NCBI GenBank assembly: GCA_003520025.1
Contig: DOVP01000239.1
Location: 1-12,700 of the forward strand
Reading direction: 5' to 3'
DNA: 12,700 nucleotides
DNA from: Phycisphaerales bacterium
GTDB lineage: Bacteria; Planctomycetota; Phycisphaerae; Phycisphaerales; SM1A02
The first letter of the stretch is position 1; each line of letters opens with the position of its first letter. Below the pieces are notes generated by a model. The model had not been told where the DNA came from. It saw nothing but the letters and a program-made list of their open reading frames with translations, and did not search any database. The translations under genes were made by a program, and so were the position numbers. Shown one piece after another: positions 7,325 to 12,700 of this stretch.

Positions 7325-8664
7325 ACCAAATACGACGCGGAAGCGCCATGGTGGCCGTCATCTGGGGCCTCACCATCGCCGCGATGCTCGTCGCCGCGTT
7401 GCAAGTTGGCACCAATCGCATGGCCATGCTCGGCCGCGACACGATGGAGCACATCCGAGCACGTTGGGCTGCACGGGCCGGGGCCGAAGCAACGATTGCC
7501 ACACTCGCCTACCACACGCGGTATCCCGTCCAGAATGATGCCTACGCGATGGTGACCGACCTTGAACGCGTACACACAGGCGAACTCACAGGTGGTTCGT
7601 GGCTCATTCAGCATGCCAGCGGCGACACGGTGACACCCTTTGCGGGGCCACTCGACGAACACGCCAAACTCAATGTCAATGGTGAACAGCGAGGCTACAT
7701 CGACATGATGTTCGCCCCGCTGGCCTGGGGCGTGTACGCGGCCATCGAGGATTGGATCGACGAAGACGACGACCCCTCCGAGTTCGGTGTCGAACGCGAC
7801 TACTACCTCTCTCTCGACGCGCGGTACGAACCCCGCAACGCCCCACTGCAAAGCGTGGCCGAACTTGAACTCGTCGCGGGTATTGAGCCGAATGACATCC
7901 GTGGCGAAGATTGGAACCTCAACGCCATGCTCGATCCGGAAGAGGACGACGGCGAAGAAACGCTTCCATGGGACGATGAATCGGGTGTCCTCAACGGTGG
8001 CTGGGCACGTATGTTGACGGTCCGCTCAGTCGCGGACGGAGCAACCGCGAGCGGACTGCCCCGGATCTGGTTGCTGGCAACCGACGCGGACGAACTCATC
8101 GAGCGAATGGATCTGCTGAATCTGGAATTTCCACCCGAAAAAGCCGATGCCATCATCTCCTCGGCCGTCAGCGGCGAGTTCAGCGCTACCGAACTGATCG
8201 CGGCATTGGGGCGAGAAACGGCATCATCGACCGACGAGAATGCCGAGGAAGAGGAAACTGAGTCCTCCGAAATCGTCTACACCCGGGATGAGGTTGCCGC
8301 CATTCTCTCTGAAACCTCCCTGACGCCATCCCACCGCCGCGACTGGGGTCGAATCAACATCAATACGGTCCCCCCCGAGACGCTCTACGCGATGTTTGAG
8401 GGCGGCGAGCGATTGGTAGATGGCCTGCTGAGCCTCAGAACCCGCCGAGCTAGCGGGCTGACCAGTCCAGTGGACTTCTGGGATCTCCAGGGCATCGACG
8501 AACAGGCCCTCACGCAGCTCATCCCCATGTTCGACACCAACAGCAACGTCTTCGCCATCTGCTCGCGAGGCCGAAGTGCCGCAACCGACGAGGTTGCGGA
8601 AATCAACATGGTGGTCGATCGTTCCACGCTTCCCGTGCGAATTCTCGAATATCGCGAAGACTGA
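7321..8664 (+). CDS. gspK: Minor pseudopilin GspK (tip of the pseudopilus)
   Basis: This is the large minor pseudopilin that caps the pseudopilus. ATG 7321 overlaps the gspJ stop (ATGA), with GGAGGT at 7310-7315 five nt upstream. The 447 residues begin with leader MNQIRRG and site RRG|SAMVAVIWGL; as usual for GspK there is no Glu at +5. Family hallmarks are clear: LDEHAKLNVN (111-120), AIEDWIDEDDDPSEFG (141-156) with acidic residues suited to calcium binding, RDYYLSLDARYEPRNAPLQSVAELELVAGI (the conserved tyrosines and start of the alpha-helical insertion domain), and ININ (345-348) opening the second lobe. The protein is longer than enterobacterial GspK (~330), with an acidic insertion around residues 305-316 (ENAEEEETESS) that may be a flexible linker. 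This gene is the strongest argument that the cluster is a T2SS and not a type IV pilus operon. Confidence 0.95.
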   Translation: MNQIRRGSAMVAVIWGLTIAAMLVAALQVGTNRMAMLGRDTMEHIRARWAARAGAEATIATLAYHTRYPVQNDAYAMVTDLERVHTGELTGGSWLIQHASGDTVTPFAGPLDEHAKLNVNGEQRGYIDMMFAPLAWGVYAAIEDWIDEDDDPSEFGVERDYYLSLDARYEPRNAPLQSVAELELVAGIEPNDIRGEDWNLNAMLDPEEDDGEETLPWDDESGVLNGGWARMLTVRSVADGATASGLPRIWLLATDADELIERMDLLNLEFPPEKADAIISSAVSGEFSATELIAALGRETASSTDENAEEEETESSEIVYTRDEVAAILSETSLTPSHRRDWGRININTVPPETLYAMFEGGERLVDGLLSLRTRRASGLTSPVDFWDLQGIDEQALTQLIPMFDTNSNVFAICSRGRSAATDEVAEINMVVDRSTLPVRILEYRED

Positions 8665-8741
8665 GCCGGGGCACCCCTGCTCACCCCGAGGACGGTCCCC
8701 GGGGGGGTCGCGGTGGAACCCATTCGGATATCCTCCCCCCG
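8665..8741 (+). promoter_or_regulatory. gspK-gspL spacer with a strong GC hairpin and a competing G-run/C-run pairing
   Basis: This is the longest certain gap inside the operon (77 nt). CCCCGAGG at 8684-8691 can pair with CCCCGGGG at 8697-8704 around the loop ACGGT (7 pairs and one A-C mismatch). There is no following T run, so it is not a standard intrinsic terminator. The G run at 8701-8707 could instead pair with the C run at 8735-8740, which directly abuts the gspL ATG at 8742; the two structures exclude each other. No Shine-Dalgarno sequence precedes 8742. The element could be an mRNA processing or stability structure or could set gspL expression (inference). Confidence 0.4.
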
Positions 8742-10715
8742 ATGAGCAGACTTGGTTCCGATACCTCGTCTTGGACCTCGATGACCCTCCTGCACTGGGT
8801 GGATGGCGGCTGGTCCGCCCTCCGGTATATGCCCACGAGCGAGGGAATTCGCGTGCTGGACACAGCCCGGCTCGGCGAAACTGAGGTTTCCCGGTGGTGC
8901 GGCGACGAAGAGGGAACAACCCGTGTTGTCATCCCGGCGCGAGCGATGCTCTGTCGATCCATCCGACTCGGAAGCGGCGACGAAGCCATCCTGGACCACC
9001 AACTACACGAGGCGGCGGCGGAGCGGCTCGGCGATTCGGCGCCGCCACACCGGATCGCGGCCACCGTGCTGCCGAGCGAATCCGCCGACGATGTTCGGTT
9101 CGGTGTCGCCGTAGCGTGGCCCGAGCGGCATCCCATTCGGCTGCCCGCCGGGCTTGAGAACGTCATTGGCGTGCCGGACGTTGTCGGGCTGCTCTCGCTG
9201 ATGGGCGAAACCAGAGCGGACTTGCCGCTGATCTGGCACGACCCCGCCGACGGCAGCACCGCACTGGCGCTGGCGGGGCGGGGACGTCTGGCGGTTCGTT
9301 CCACCCACATCGCCGAGTTCTCGGGGCCCGATGCGGCCAGCCGGCTGGTCACCGAGTCCGCCGTGCAGGCAAACTGGCCGCTGGAGGAAGCCCGCTCGCT
9401 CGCTGCTCATGTTGAATCATCGGCAGCCGATCAGCCATTTCTCTCGCTGCCCGAGTCAGCCAGATCGGCGATCAAATCGCGGTGCAGTGACATGGCTCTG
9501 GAAGACACCGCCCTCTTCGGCATTGCGATTGCGTGCGCCTTGGCGACCACCGATGACCTCGCCCCACTCACCGTACTCCGTCCCTCCCTTCCCGAACACG
9601 AACCAACCTTCGGCGAGCGTGCCTATGACACCTTGTCCAAGCCCTCTGTCGCCGCGCGACTGGCTGTCCTGTTCATACTGGTTCTGCTCTTCGGGCCGAT
9701 GGTCGCAAACGGCATCCGATACGGACTGCTGCGGCTCGCCCACGGCAGCCTCGACGATGCCGTCACCACTGCGGCCATGGTCGAGCAGCGGAACAAGATG
9801 TACGCCCAACTCGGCAGCGGATCCATCCCCGTCACCAAACTGCTCGCTGACATCGCCGCATCCACTCCTCTGGGCATCAAACTCGACCGCGTCAAGATGA
9901 GTGCAGGCGAGCCGGTGCGAATCAGTGGCGAAGCAACGGCCTTCGAGGGGCAGTCCGCGGCCGAACTGATCGGCACCATGAAGTCGCAGATGCAGGCGTC
10001 ACGCGTTTTCAAGGACGTCACAGTCGACTGGGACGCGCAGAGCAACCTCGGCATGCGGTCCTTCACGTTGGACGCCACGATTGGATCCGCCGCCATTCGC
10101 CCAAACTACGCCGAAGAACAAGATTTCGCCGCTTGGACACACCAGCAGCGACGGTACAAACTGCCCACCACCGTCGAGGGTGGCCCCGCCCCGAGACGCA
10201 GCCTCGCAGCGATCTGGAAACCAGGCGAAGCAACCGCCGGGGATACGTCCACGCCATCATCAACCCCTCACGCAAGCGGCTCCGGAAGTGTCGCTTCGGT
10301 GCCGCCTGATGGACGTGTCGATCGAACCCCCTCGGGCGATGGAAGCGTACCGCCTCCCTCCTCGCTGAACGGCAACACGCCCGATGTGCCCCGCAGAACC
10401 GACTCGACCGGCGGCTCCAACCGACCCGACCGCGGCGGTCGTGACGTGTCGGCTGGCGACACAGGTTCACGCAGCATTGCTGGCGAAGGGGCTCGCAGCG
10501 GCGACCTCTCCGCGGAGGATCTCGGGGCGATCCCGGAGATTCTCAGTGATGAACAGATCGCTACCCTCGGCCGCGCGGAGACGCTTGCCAAGGTCAATGA
10601 AGTCTCCGCCGCCCGAAAGCGGGTAACCGATCCGGATCTTGACAAACAACTGCACGATTATTGGAAACGGCTCTTCGCCCACCTCCGTGAAATCCCAAGG
10701 GAGGACGGATCGTGA
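8742..10715 (+). CDS. gspL: GspL-like assembly protein with PilN-type periplasmic domain and long disordered region
   Basis: This 657-residue bitopic inner-membrane protein sits at the gspL position. Residues ~14-300 would form the cytoplasmic, actin-like (PilM/GspL) part that binds GspE: opening LLHWVDGGWSALRYMP, then RVVIPARAMLCRSIRLGSGDE and a late LFGIAIACALATTDDLAPLTVLRP. One hydrophobic segment follows at ~307-325 (AVLFILVLLFGPMVANGI). Residues ~330-460 resemble PilN (VEQRNKMYAQLGSGSIPVTKLLADIAASTPLGIKLDRV, then a ferredoxin-like region with GEPVRISGEATAF). Residues ~485-587 are Pro/Ser/Thr/Gly/Asp-rich low complexity, and 588-657 form a charged helical end. Typical GspL has ~400 residues, so this is an enlarged form. 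ATG 8742 lacks a ribosome binding site; ATG 8781 (residue 14) is an alternative that loses nothing conserved. The stop overlaps the GTG of the next gene. The L assignment relies on domain order and neighbours. Confidence 0.8.
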   Translation: MSRLGSDTSSWTSMTLLHWVDGGWSALRYMPTSEGIRVLDTARLGETEVSRWCGDEEGTTRVVIPARAMLCRSIRLGSGDEAILDHQLHEAAAERLGDSAPPHRIAATVLPSESADDVRFGVAVAWPERHPIRLPAGLENVIGVPDVVGLLSLMGETRADLPLIWHDPADGSTALALAGRGRLAVRSTHIAEFSGPDAASRLVTESAVQANWPLEEARSLAAHVESSAADQPFLSLPESARSAIKSRCSDMALEDTALFGIAIACALATTDDLAPLTVLRPSLPEHEPTFGERAYDTLSKPSVAARLAVLFILVLLFGPMVANGIRYGLLRLAHGSLDDAVTTAAMVEQRNKMYAQLGSGSIPVTKLLADIAASTPLGIKLDRVKMSAGEPVRISGEATAFEGQSAAELIGTMKSQMQASRVFKDVTVDWDAQSNLGMRSFTLDATIGSAAIRPNYAEEQDFAAWTHQQRRYKLPTTVEGGPAPRRSLAAIWKPGEATAGDTSTPSSTPHASGSGSVASVPPDGRVDRTPSGDGSVPPPSSLNGNTPDVPRRTDSTGGSNRPDRGGRDVSAGDTGSRSIAGEGARSGDLSAEDLGAIPEILSDEQIATLGRAETLAKVNEVSAARKRVTDPDLDKQLHDYWKRLFAHLREIPREDGS

Positions 10716-11296
10716 GTACCAGCAGCCAGTTTGCCCAACGCGCCCGTCAGGAATACGAGCGAATGTCCCGCAGTGGGCGGATGATTGCGCTGCTCGGAGT
10801 CGGGCTGCTCGTGGTGTTGTTCTGGTCTGAGTTGATTGCCCCGATTTCCGCGAGTTGGGGCGGCGCCGCCGATGAGATTAGCAATCAGGTCGACCGAGTC
10901 GATCGAGCTGCCACGCAGGCTGCTGCCCAGCGAGCCAATGTCGTCGCATACGGGCCGATGGTGTCACCCTCGCAGCGGGCCAACGAGTCGCAGGCCATGC
11001 TCGAAGCGGTCAATGCCATCATGGATGAGTTCGGTATTCGCGCCTACGAATTCAACGAGTCATCGAGCACCGCCAAGGTCGGAGGCAGCATGCTGACGGG
11101 CATCGACCGCATCAAGGCCACGCTCAAGTTCGAGGCGCCGGAGGAAAAGGCCATCGAGATTCTCGGCGCTCTCGAAGACAGCCCGGAACTCGAGAGCATC
11201 AACAGCGCCCGCGTGCAGCAGGGAAAAACTGGTAGGCTGAATCTCGAGGTGGAATTGACCATCGAAGCATGGATCCGCGGAGGGACCCGTCGATGA
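10712..11296 (+). CDS. gspM: GspM/PilO-like assembly platform protein
   Basis: This 194-residue bitopic inner-membrane protein would pair with GspL in the T2SS platform. The GTG at 10712 overlaps the gspL stop (GTGA) and has GGGAGG at 10700-10705, 6 nt upstream, so GTG is the likely true start. A short basic cytoplasmic segment (FAQRARQEYERMSRSGR) precedes one membrane helix at residues ~24-45 (MIALLGVGLLVVLFWSELIAPI). A helical coiled-coil-like stretch follows (~50-78, EISNQVDRVDRAATQAAAQR), then a C-terminal alpha/beta region (~90-190) compatible with the ferredoxin-like fold of GspM/PilO, including FEAPEEKAIEILGALEDSPELESI and RLNLEVELTIEAWI. Sequence identity to known GspM is not obvious by eye; topology, size and position after gspL support the call. 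No residues look damaged. Confidence 0.8.
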   Translation: MSTSSQFAQRARQEYERMSRSGRMIALLGVGLLVVLFWSELIAPISASWGGAADEISNQVDRVDRAATQAAAQRANVVAYGPMVSPSQRANESQAMLEAVNAIMDEFGIRAYEFNESSSTAKVGGSMLTGIDRIKATLKFEAPEEKAIEILGALEDSPELESINSARVQQGKTGRLNLEVELTIEAWIRGGTRR

Positions 11297-12027
11297 TCGA
11301 TCGATCGCAGTTCCAAGGTCCACTTGGCATCAGCATGGCCTGCGTTGCGGGGCTCTTCATCGCAGGGCTCTGGCTCGTCATCCCGATACTGGCCGCCATT
11401 GGGTCGCTCGGAGGAGGCGATATGCTCGATGATGGAACCTACGAGCAGCTCATCGCCACCCACGACGAGACCCACCGCACCGACCTCAATCGCGTCCACG
11501 GACGCTCGTTCTTCTTCGAGCCCGACTCGCCACCCAAACCCAAACCGCCGGAGCCCATCGGCGCCTGCTGCGTTGACGAGGAATGCACGATCATGCGCCG
11601 CGACGCCTGTCGGGAACGAGGTGGCCGGTTCAAGGGGAAGGATACGACCTGCGGCCCCGATACATGCAAGCCGGAACCCCCCAAGGTCACCGAACAGCCG
11701 AAGGTCGACAACCGCCCCAAGAGGTACGCTGGCCCCGACATCATTGCGATCTATGGAAGCGATGTCTTCTTTCGTGTCGGCTCGGGCGACGGTCTGATGG
11801 TCATTCCCGTGGGCCGCAGCATGGACAACATCGAAGTCGTGTCGGTCGACGCCCCGCGAAGTGTTGAACTGATGTGGAAAGACGGCGGGCCGTTCACGGT
11901 GCCTGTCTTTGAACGTCCGGACGAACTGCTGGACAATAACACGCTGTCGGGCGTGCTGGAACTCCCGACATCTTCACCAACTCGGACCGTGGACGAGAGC
12001 CGACCTGCAAGGATGCACCCCGAATGA
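11293..12027 (+). CDS. gspC: GspC-like linker protein carrying a six-cysteine 'GACC' module
   Basis: This 244-residue bitopic protein lies just before the secretin gene. ATG 11293 overlaps the gspM stop (ATGA), and GGAGGG at 11279-11284 lies 8 nt upstream. Residues ~11-38 form a membrane helix (SMACVAGLFIAGLWLVIPILAAIG). A Pro-rich linker (PDSPPKPKPPEP) leads to a compact Cys module at 90-125 with C92, C93, C98, C106, C120 and C125 and the pattern GACC-x4-C-x7-C-x3-GG-x-F-x-G-x4-C-x4-C, then a second Pro/Lys-rich linker. Residues ~150-210 resemble the GspC homology region (IIAIYGSDVFF, MVIPVGRSMDNIEVVSV, VELMWKDGGPFTVPVFE), the part that binds the N0 domain of GspD. No PDZ or coiled coil is present at the C-terminus, so it is a minimal GspC, comparable in position to Xanthomonas XpsN. 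The role of the Cys module is unknown; disulfides in the periplasm are likely. GspC identity is moderate by sequence, stronger by context. Confidence 0.7.
   Translation: MIDRSQFQGPLGISMACVAGLFIAGLWLVIPILAAIGSLGGGDMLDDGTYEQLIATHDETHRTDLNRVHGRSFFFEPDSPPKPKPPEPIGACCVDEECTIMRRDACRERGGRFKGKDTTCGPDTCKPEPPKVTEQPKVDNRPKRYAGPDIIAIYGSDVFFRVGSGDGLMVIPVGRSMDNIEVVSVDAPRSVELMWKDGGPFTVPVFERPDELLDNNTLSGVLELPTSSPTRTVDESRPARMHPE
11560..11667 (+). other. Cys-rich 'GACC' module (protein-level motif inside the GspC-like gene)
   Basis: These 36 codons encode residues 90-125 of the GspC-like protein: six cysteines in a GACC...C...C..GG.F.G..TC....C arrangement, framed on both sides by Pro/Lys-rich linkers. I associate this pattern with extracellular proteins of planctomycetes and some other bacteria, where it often occurs in repeats. 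Here it appears once, in a membrane-anchored secretion component. Three disulfide bonds are possible in the periplasm (inference). Confidence 0.7.
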
Positions 12028-12098
12028 AGACACGTGTTTCAATGGAATACACCCGATCCTGCCGCGTTGGTTCGAACCGATCCCAGAGAGGACCTCTT

Positions 12099-12700
12099 GT
12101 GGCCACACCATCGATCGTGACAACACTGTGCGTGAGCCTGCTTGCCGGGTTGGCATGCGTTCCGGCCGCCGCTCAAGGCGATCGCCCAACGCCAGCGCCG
12201 CCACCGGCTCCGGAGCCGGTCGTGGAGCCGGTCACGGAGCCCCCCACCGAGGAAGAAGAGGCGATCGAAATCAACGAGGAAATTGCAGAGATCGAGGAAG
12301 AGATCGCCGAAGAGGAAATTGCAGCCGAACTCGGATCCGAGGATGACGAACTGATCGCCACAGAAGAAGTCCCCGAGGCCGAAGAGGAGACCGCGGAACC
12401 CGTCACTTGGACCACCGAGAGCATTCGCAGCGACCGCCGCCCGGTGAAGAACGAGTCGGTCGTACTGGCCTTCAAGGAAGTCAAACTCGAGGAACTCGTC
12501 GAGTTCATCGCGTTGGAAACCGGCAAGGTCGTCATGCCGGTCGGCATAAAGACTTCCAGAGGTTCAAATTCCGCCGATAAGTTCAACATCGTCGCGGACA
12601 AGCCGATGCCTCGCCTCGAGGCGCTCGATTTCATTTTCACCTATCTGCGGATGAATGACATCGGCATCATCGAGCGAGCCAACGTCATCTTCATCGGCAA
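12099..12700 (+). CDS. gspD: Secretin GspD, N-terminal part (3' end outside window)
   Basis: The reading frame is open to the right edge and encodes the beginning of the outer-membrane secretin through which substrates exit. Start choice: GTG 12099 has AGAGAGGA at 12085-12092, 6 nt upstream, and G/C-ending codons are 17 of 24 after it against 11 of 24 in the 24 codons before it. ATG 12024, overlapping the previous stop (ATGA), is the alternative and would add 25 Arg-rich residues. From GTG the protein starts with a hydrophobic signal peptide (IVTTLCVSLLAGLACVPAAAQG). A Pro-rich stretch and a strongly acidic, Glu-rich linker follow, up to about residue 100. Then comes the N0 domain: ESVVLAFKEVKLEELVEFIALETGKVV, KFNIVADKPMPRLEALDFIF and NDIGIIERANVIFIG. 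N0 is the site that binds GspC, whose gene is immediately upstream. The N1-N3 repeats and beta-barrel lie beyond the window. Confidence 0.83.
   Translation, partial: MATPSIVTTLCVSLLAGLACVPAAAQGDRPTPAPPPAPEPVVEPVTEPPTEEEEAIEINEEIAEIEEEIAEEEIAAELGSEDDELIATEEVPEAEEETAEPVTWTTESIRSDRRPVKNESVVLAFKEVKLEELVEFIALETGKVVMPVGIKTSRGSNSADKFNIVADKPMPRLEALDFIFTYLRMNDIGIIERANVIFIG
12212..12324 (+). repeat. Short in-frame repeats encoding the acidic linker of GspD
   Basis: A 12-bp unit GGAGCCGGTCGT (12212-12223) recurs as GGAGCCGGTCAC (12224-12235) and, decayed, from 12236, encoding repeated E-P-V-x/E-P-x-x. Further on, GAGGAAATTGCAG at 12276-12288 is repeated exactly at 12312-12324, 36 nt apart and in the same frame, encoding EEIA units. 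The repeats suggest that the acidic linker grew by local duplication. Confidence 0.6.

Noticed and set aside
1899..11296. Reading the cluster as a type IV pilus operon (PilB, PilC, PilM/N/O)
   Set aside because: GspE, GspF, GspL and GspM do have Pil counterparts, but a clear GspK, a GspG with the calcium loop, and a GspC-like protein before a secretin indicate a T2SS. No PilT or PilQ-type features were seen.
11294..11310. Tandem GATC run at the start of the GspC-like gene
   Set aside because: Three adjacent GATC units can arise from the Asp/Arg/Ser codons here, and no wider repeat or palindrome surrounds them.
12141..12180. Lipoprotein signal at the N-terminus of GspD (…LLAGLAC)
   Set aside because: The residues before the Cys (G-L-A) do not fit the lipobox, which wants Leu/Val/Ile at -3, and AAAQG just after is a good signal peptidase I site.
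1..12700. CRISPR arrays, tRNA or rRNA genes, insertion sequences, phage or defence genes
   Set aside because: No regularly spaced repeats, cloverleaf or rRNA-like sequence, transposase motifs or terminal inverted repeats were noticed. The window is almost fully filled by the secretion operon.

Overview
The window is a stretch of GC-rich bacterial DNA coding on the + strand throughout. After the tail of a metabolic gene, almost all of it is one type II secretion system (T2SS, general secretion pathway) operon. The source is probably a planctomycete, perhaps class Phycisphaerae. The basis for this is the GC-biased codon use, the divergent but recognisable Gsp proteins, and a six-cysteine 'GACC...C...C...GG.F.G...TC....C' module in the GspC-like protein, a motif I associate with secreted planctomycete proteins. 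That placement comes from remembered family features, not from a database search.

Layout: (1) positions 1-419 hold the C-terminal part of a 3-oxoacid (succinyl-CoA type) CoA-transferase subunit A. (2) A gap of about 120 bp should carry the operon promoter; no clear one is visible. (3) 544-1896 encodes a predicted exported, mostly helical protein of unknown function, separated from gspE by only 2 nt. (4) 1899-11296 holds gspE (ATPase), gspF (inner-membrane platform), gspG (major pseudopilin), gspH, gspI, gspJ and gspK (minor pseudopilins), gspL (with a PilN-like periplasmic part) and gspM (PilO-like). (5) 11293-12027 is a GspC-like linker protein. (6) From about 12099 (possibly 12024) to the window end is the start of the secretin gene gspD. 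It has a signal peptide, an acidic linker and the N0 domain, and is cut by the window edge.

Most junctions are stop/start overlaps (TGATG, ATGA, GTGA) or gaps of 2-3 nt, so the genes are probably co-transcribed and translationally coupled. Exceptions are a 24-nt gap before gspG, a 77-nt gap between gspK and gspL that holds a strong GC hairpin, and possibly a 71-nt gap before gspD. The order E-F-G-H-I-J-K-L-M-C-D differs from the classical C-D-E...M order and resembles the Xanthomonas xps arrangement. No prepilin peptidase (gspO/pilD) gene is in view, although four or five products need it.

How the parts should work together: GspE hydrolyses ATP at the cytoplasmic face on the GspF/GspL/GspM platform. 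This drives assembly of a GspG pseudopilus tipped by GspH/I/J/K. The GspC-like protein links the platform to the GspD secretin, through which folded periplasmic proteins leave. The window is best read as a lineage-specific T2SS rather than a wholly new system. Its unusual parts are the unknown exported protein at the operon head, the Cys-rich module in GspC, an Asp in place of the conserved Glu+5 in GspI, a Gly-rich tail on GspJ, long disordered regions in GspL, and an acidic linker in GspD.
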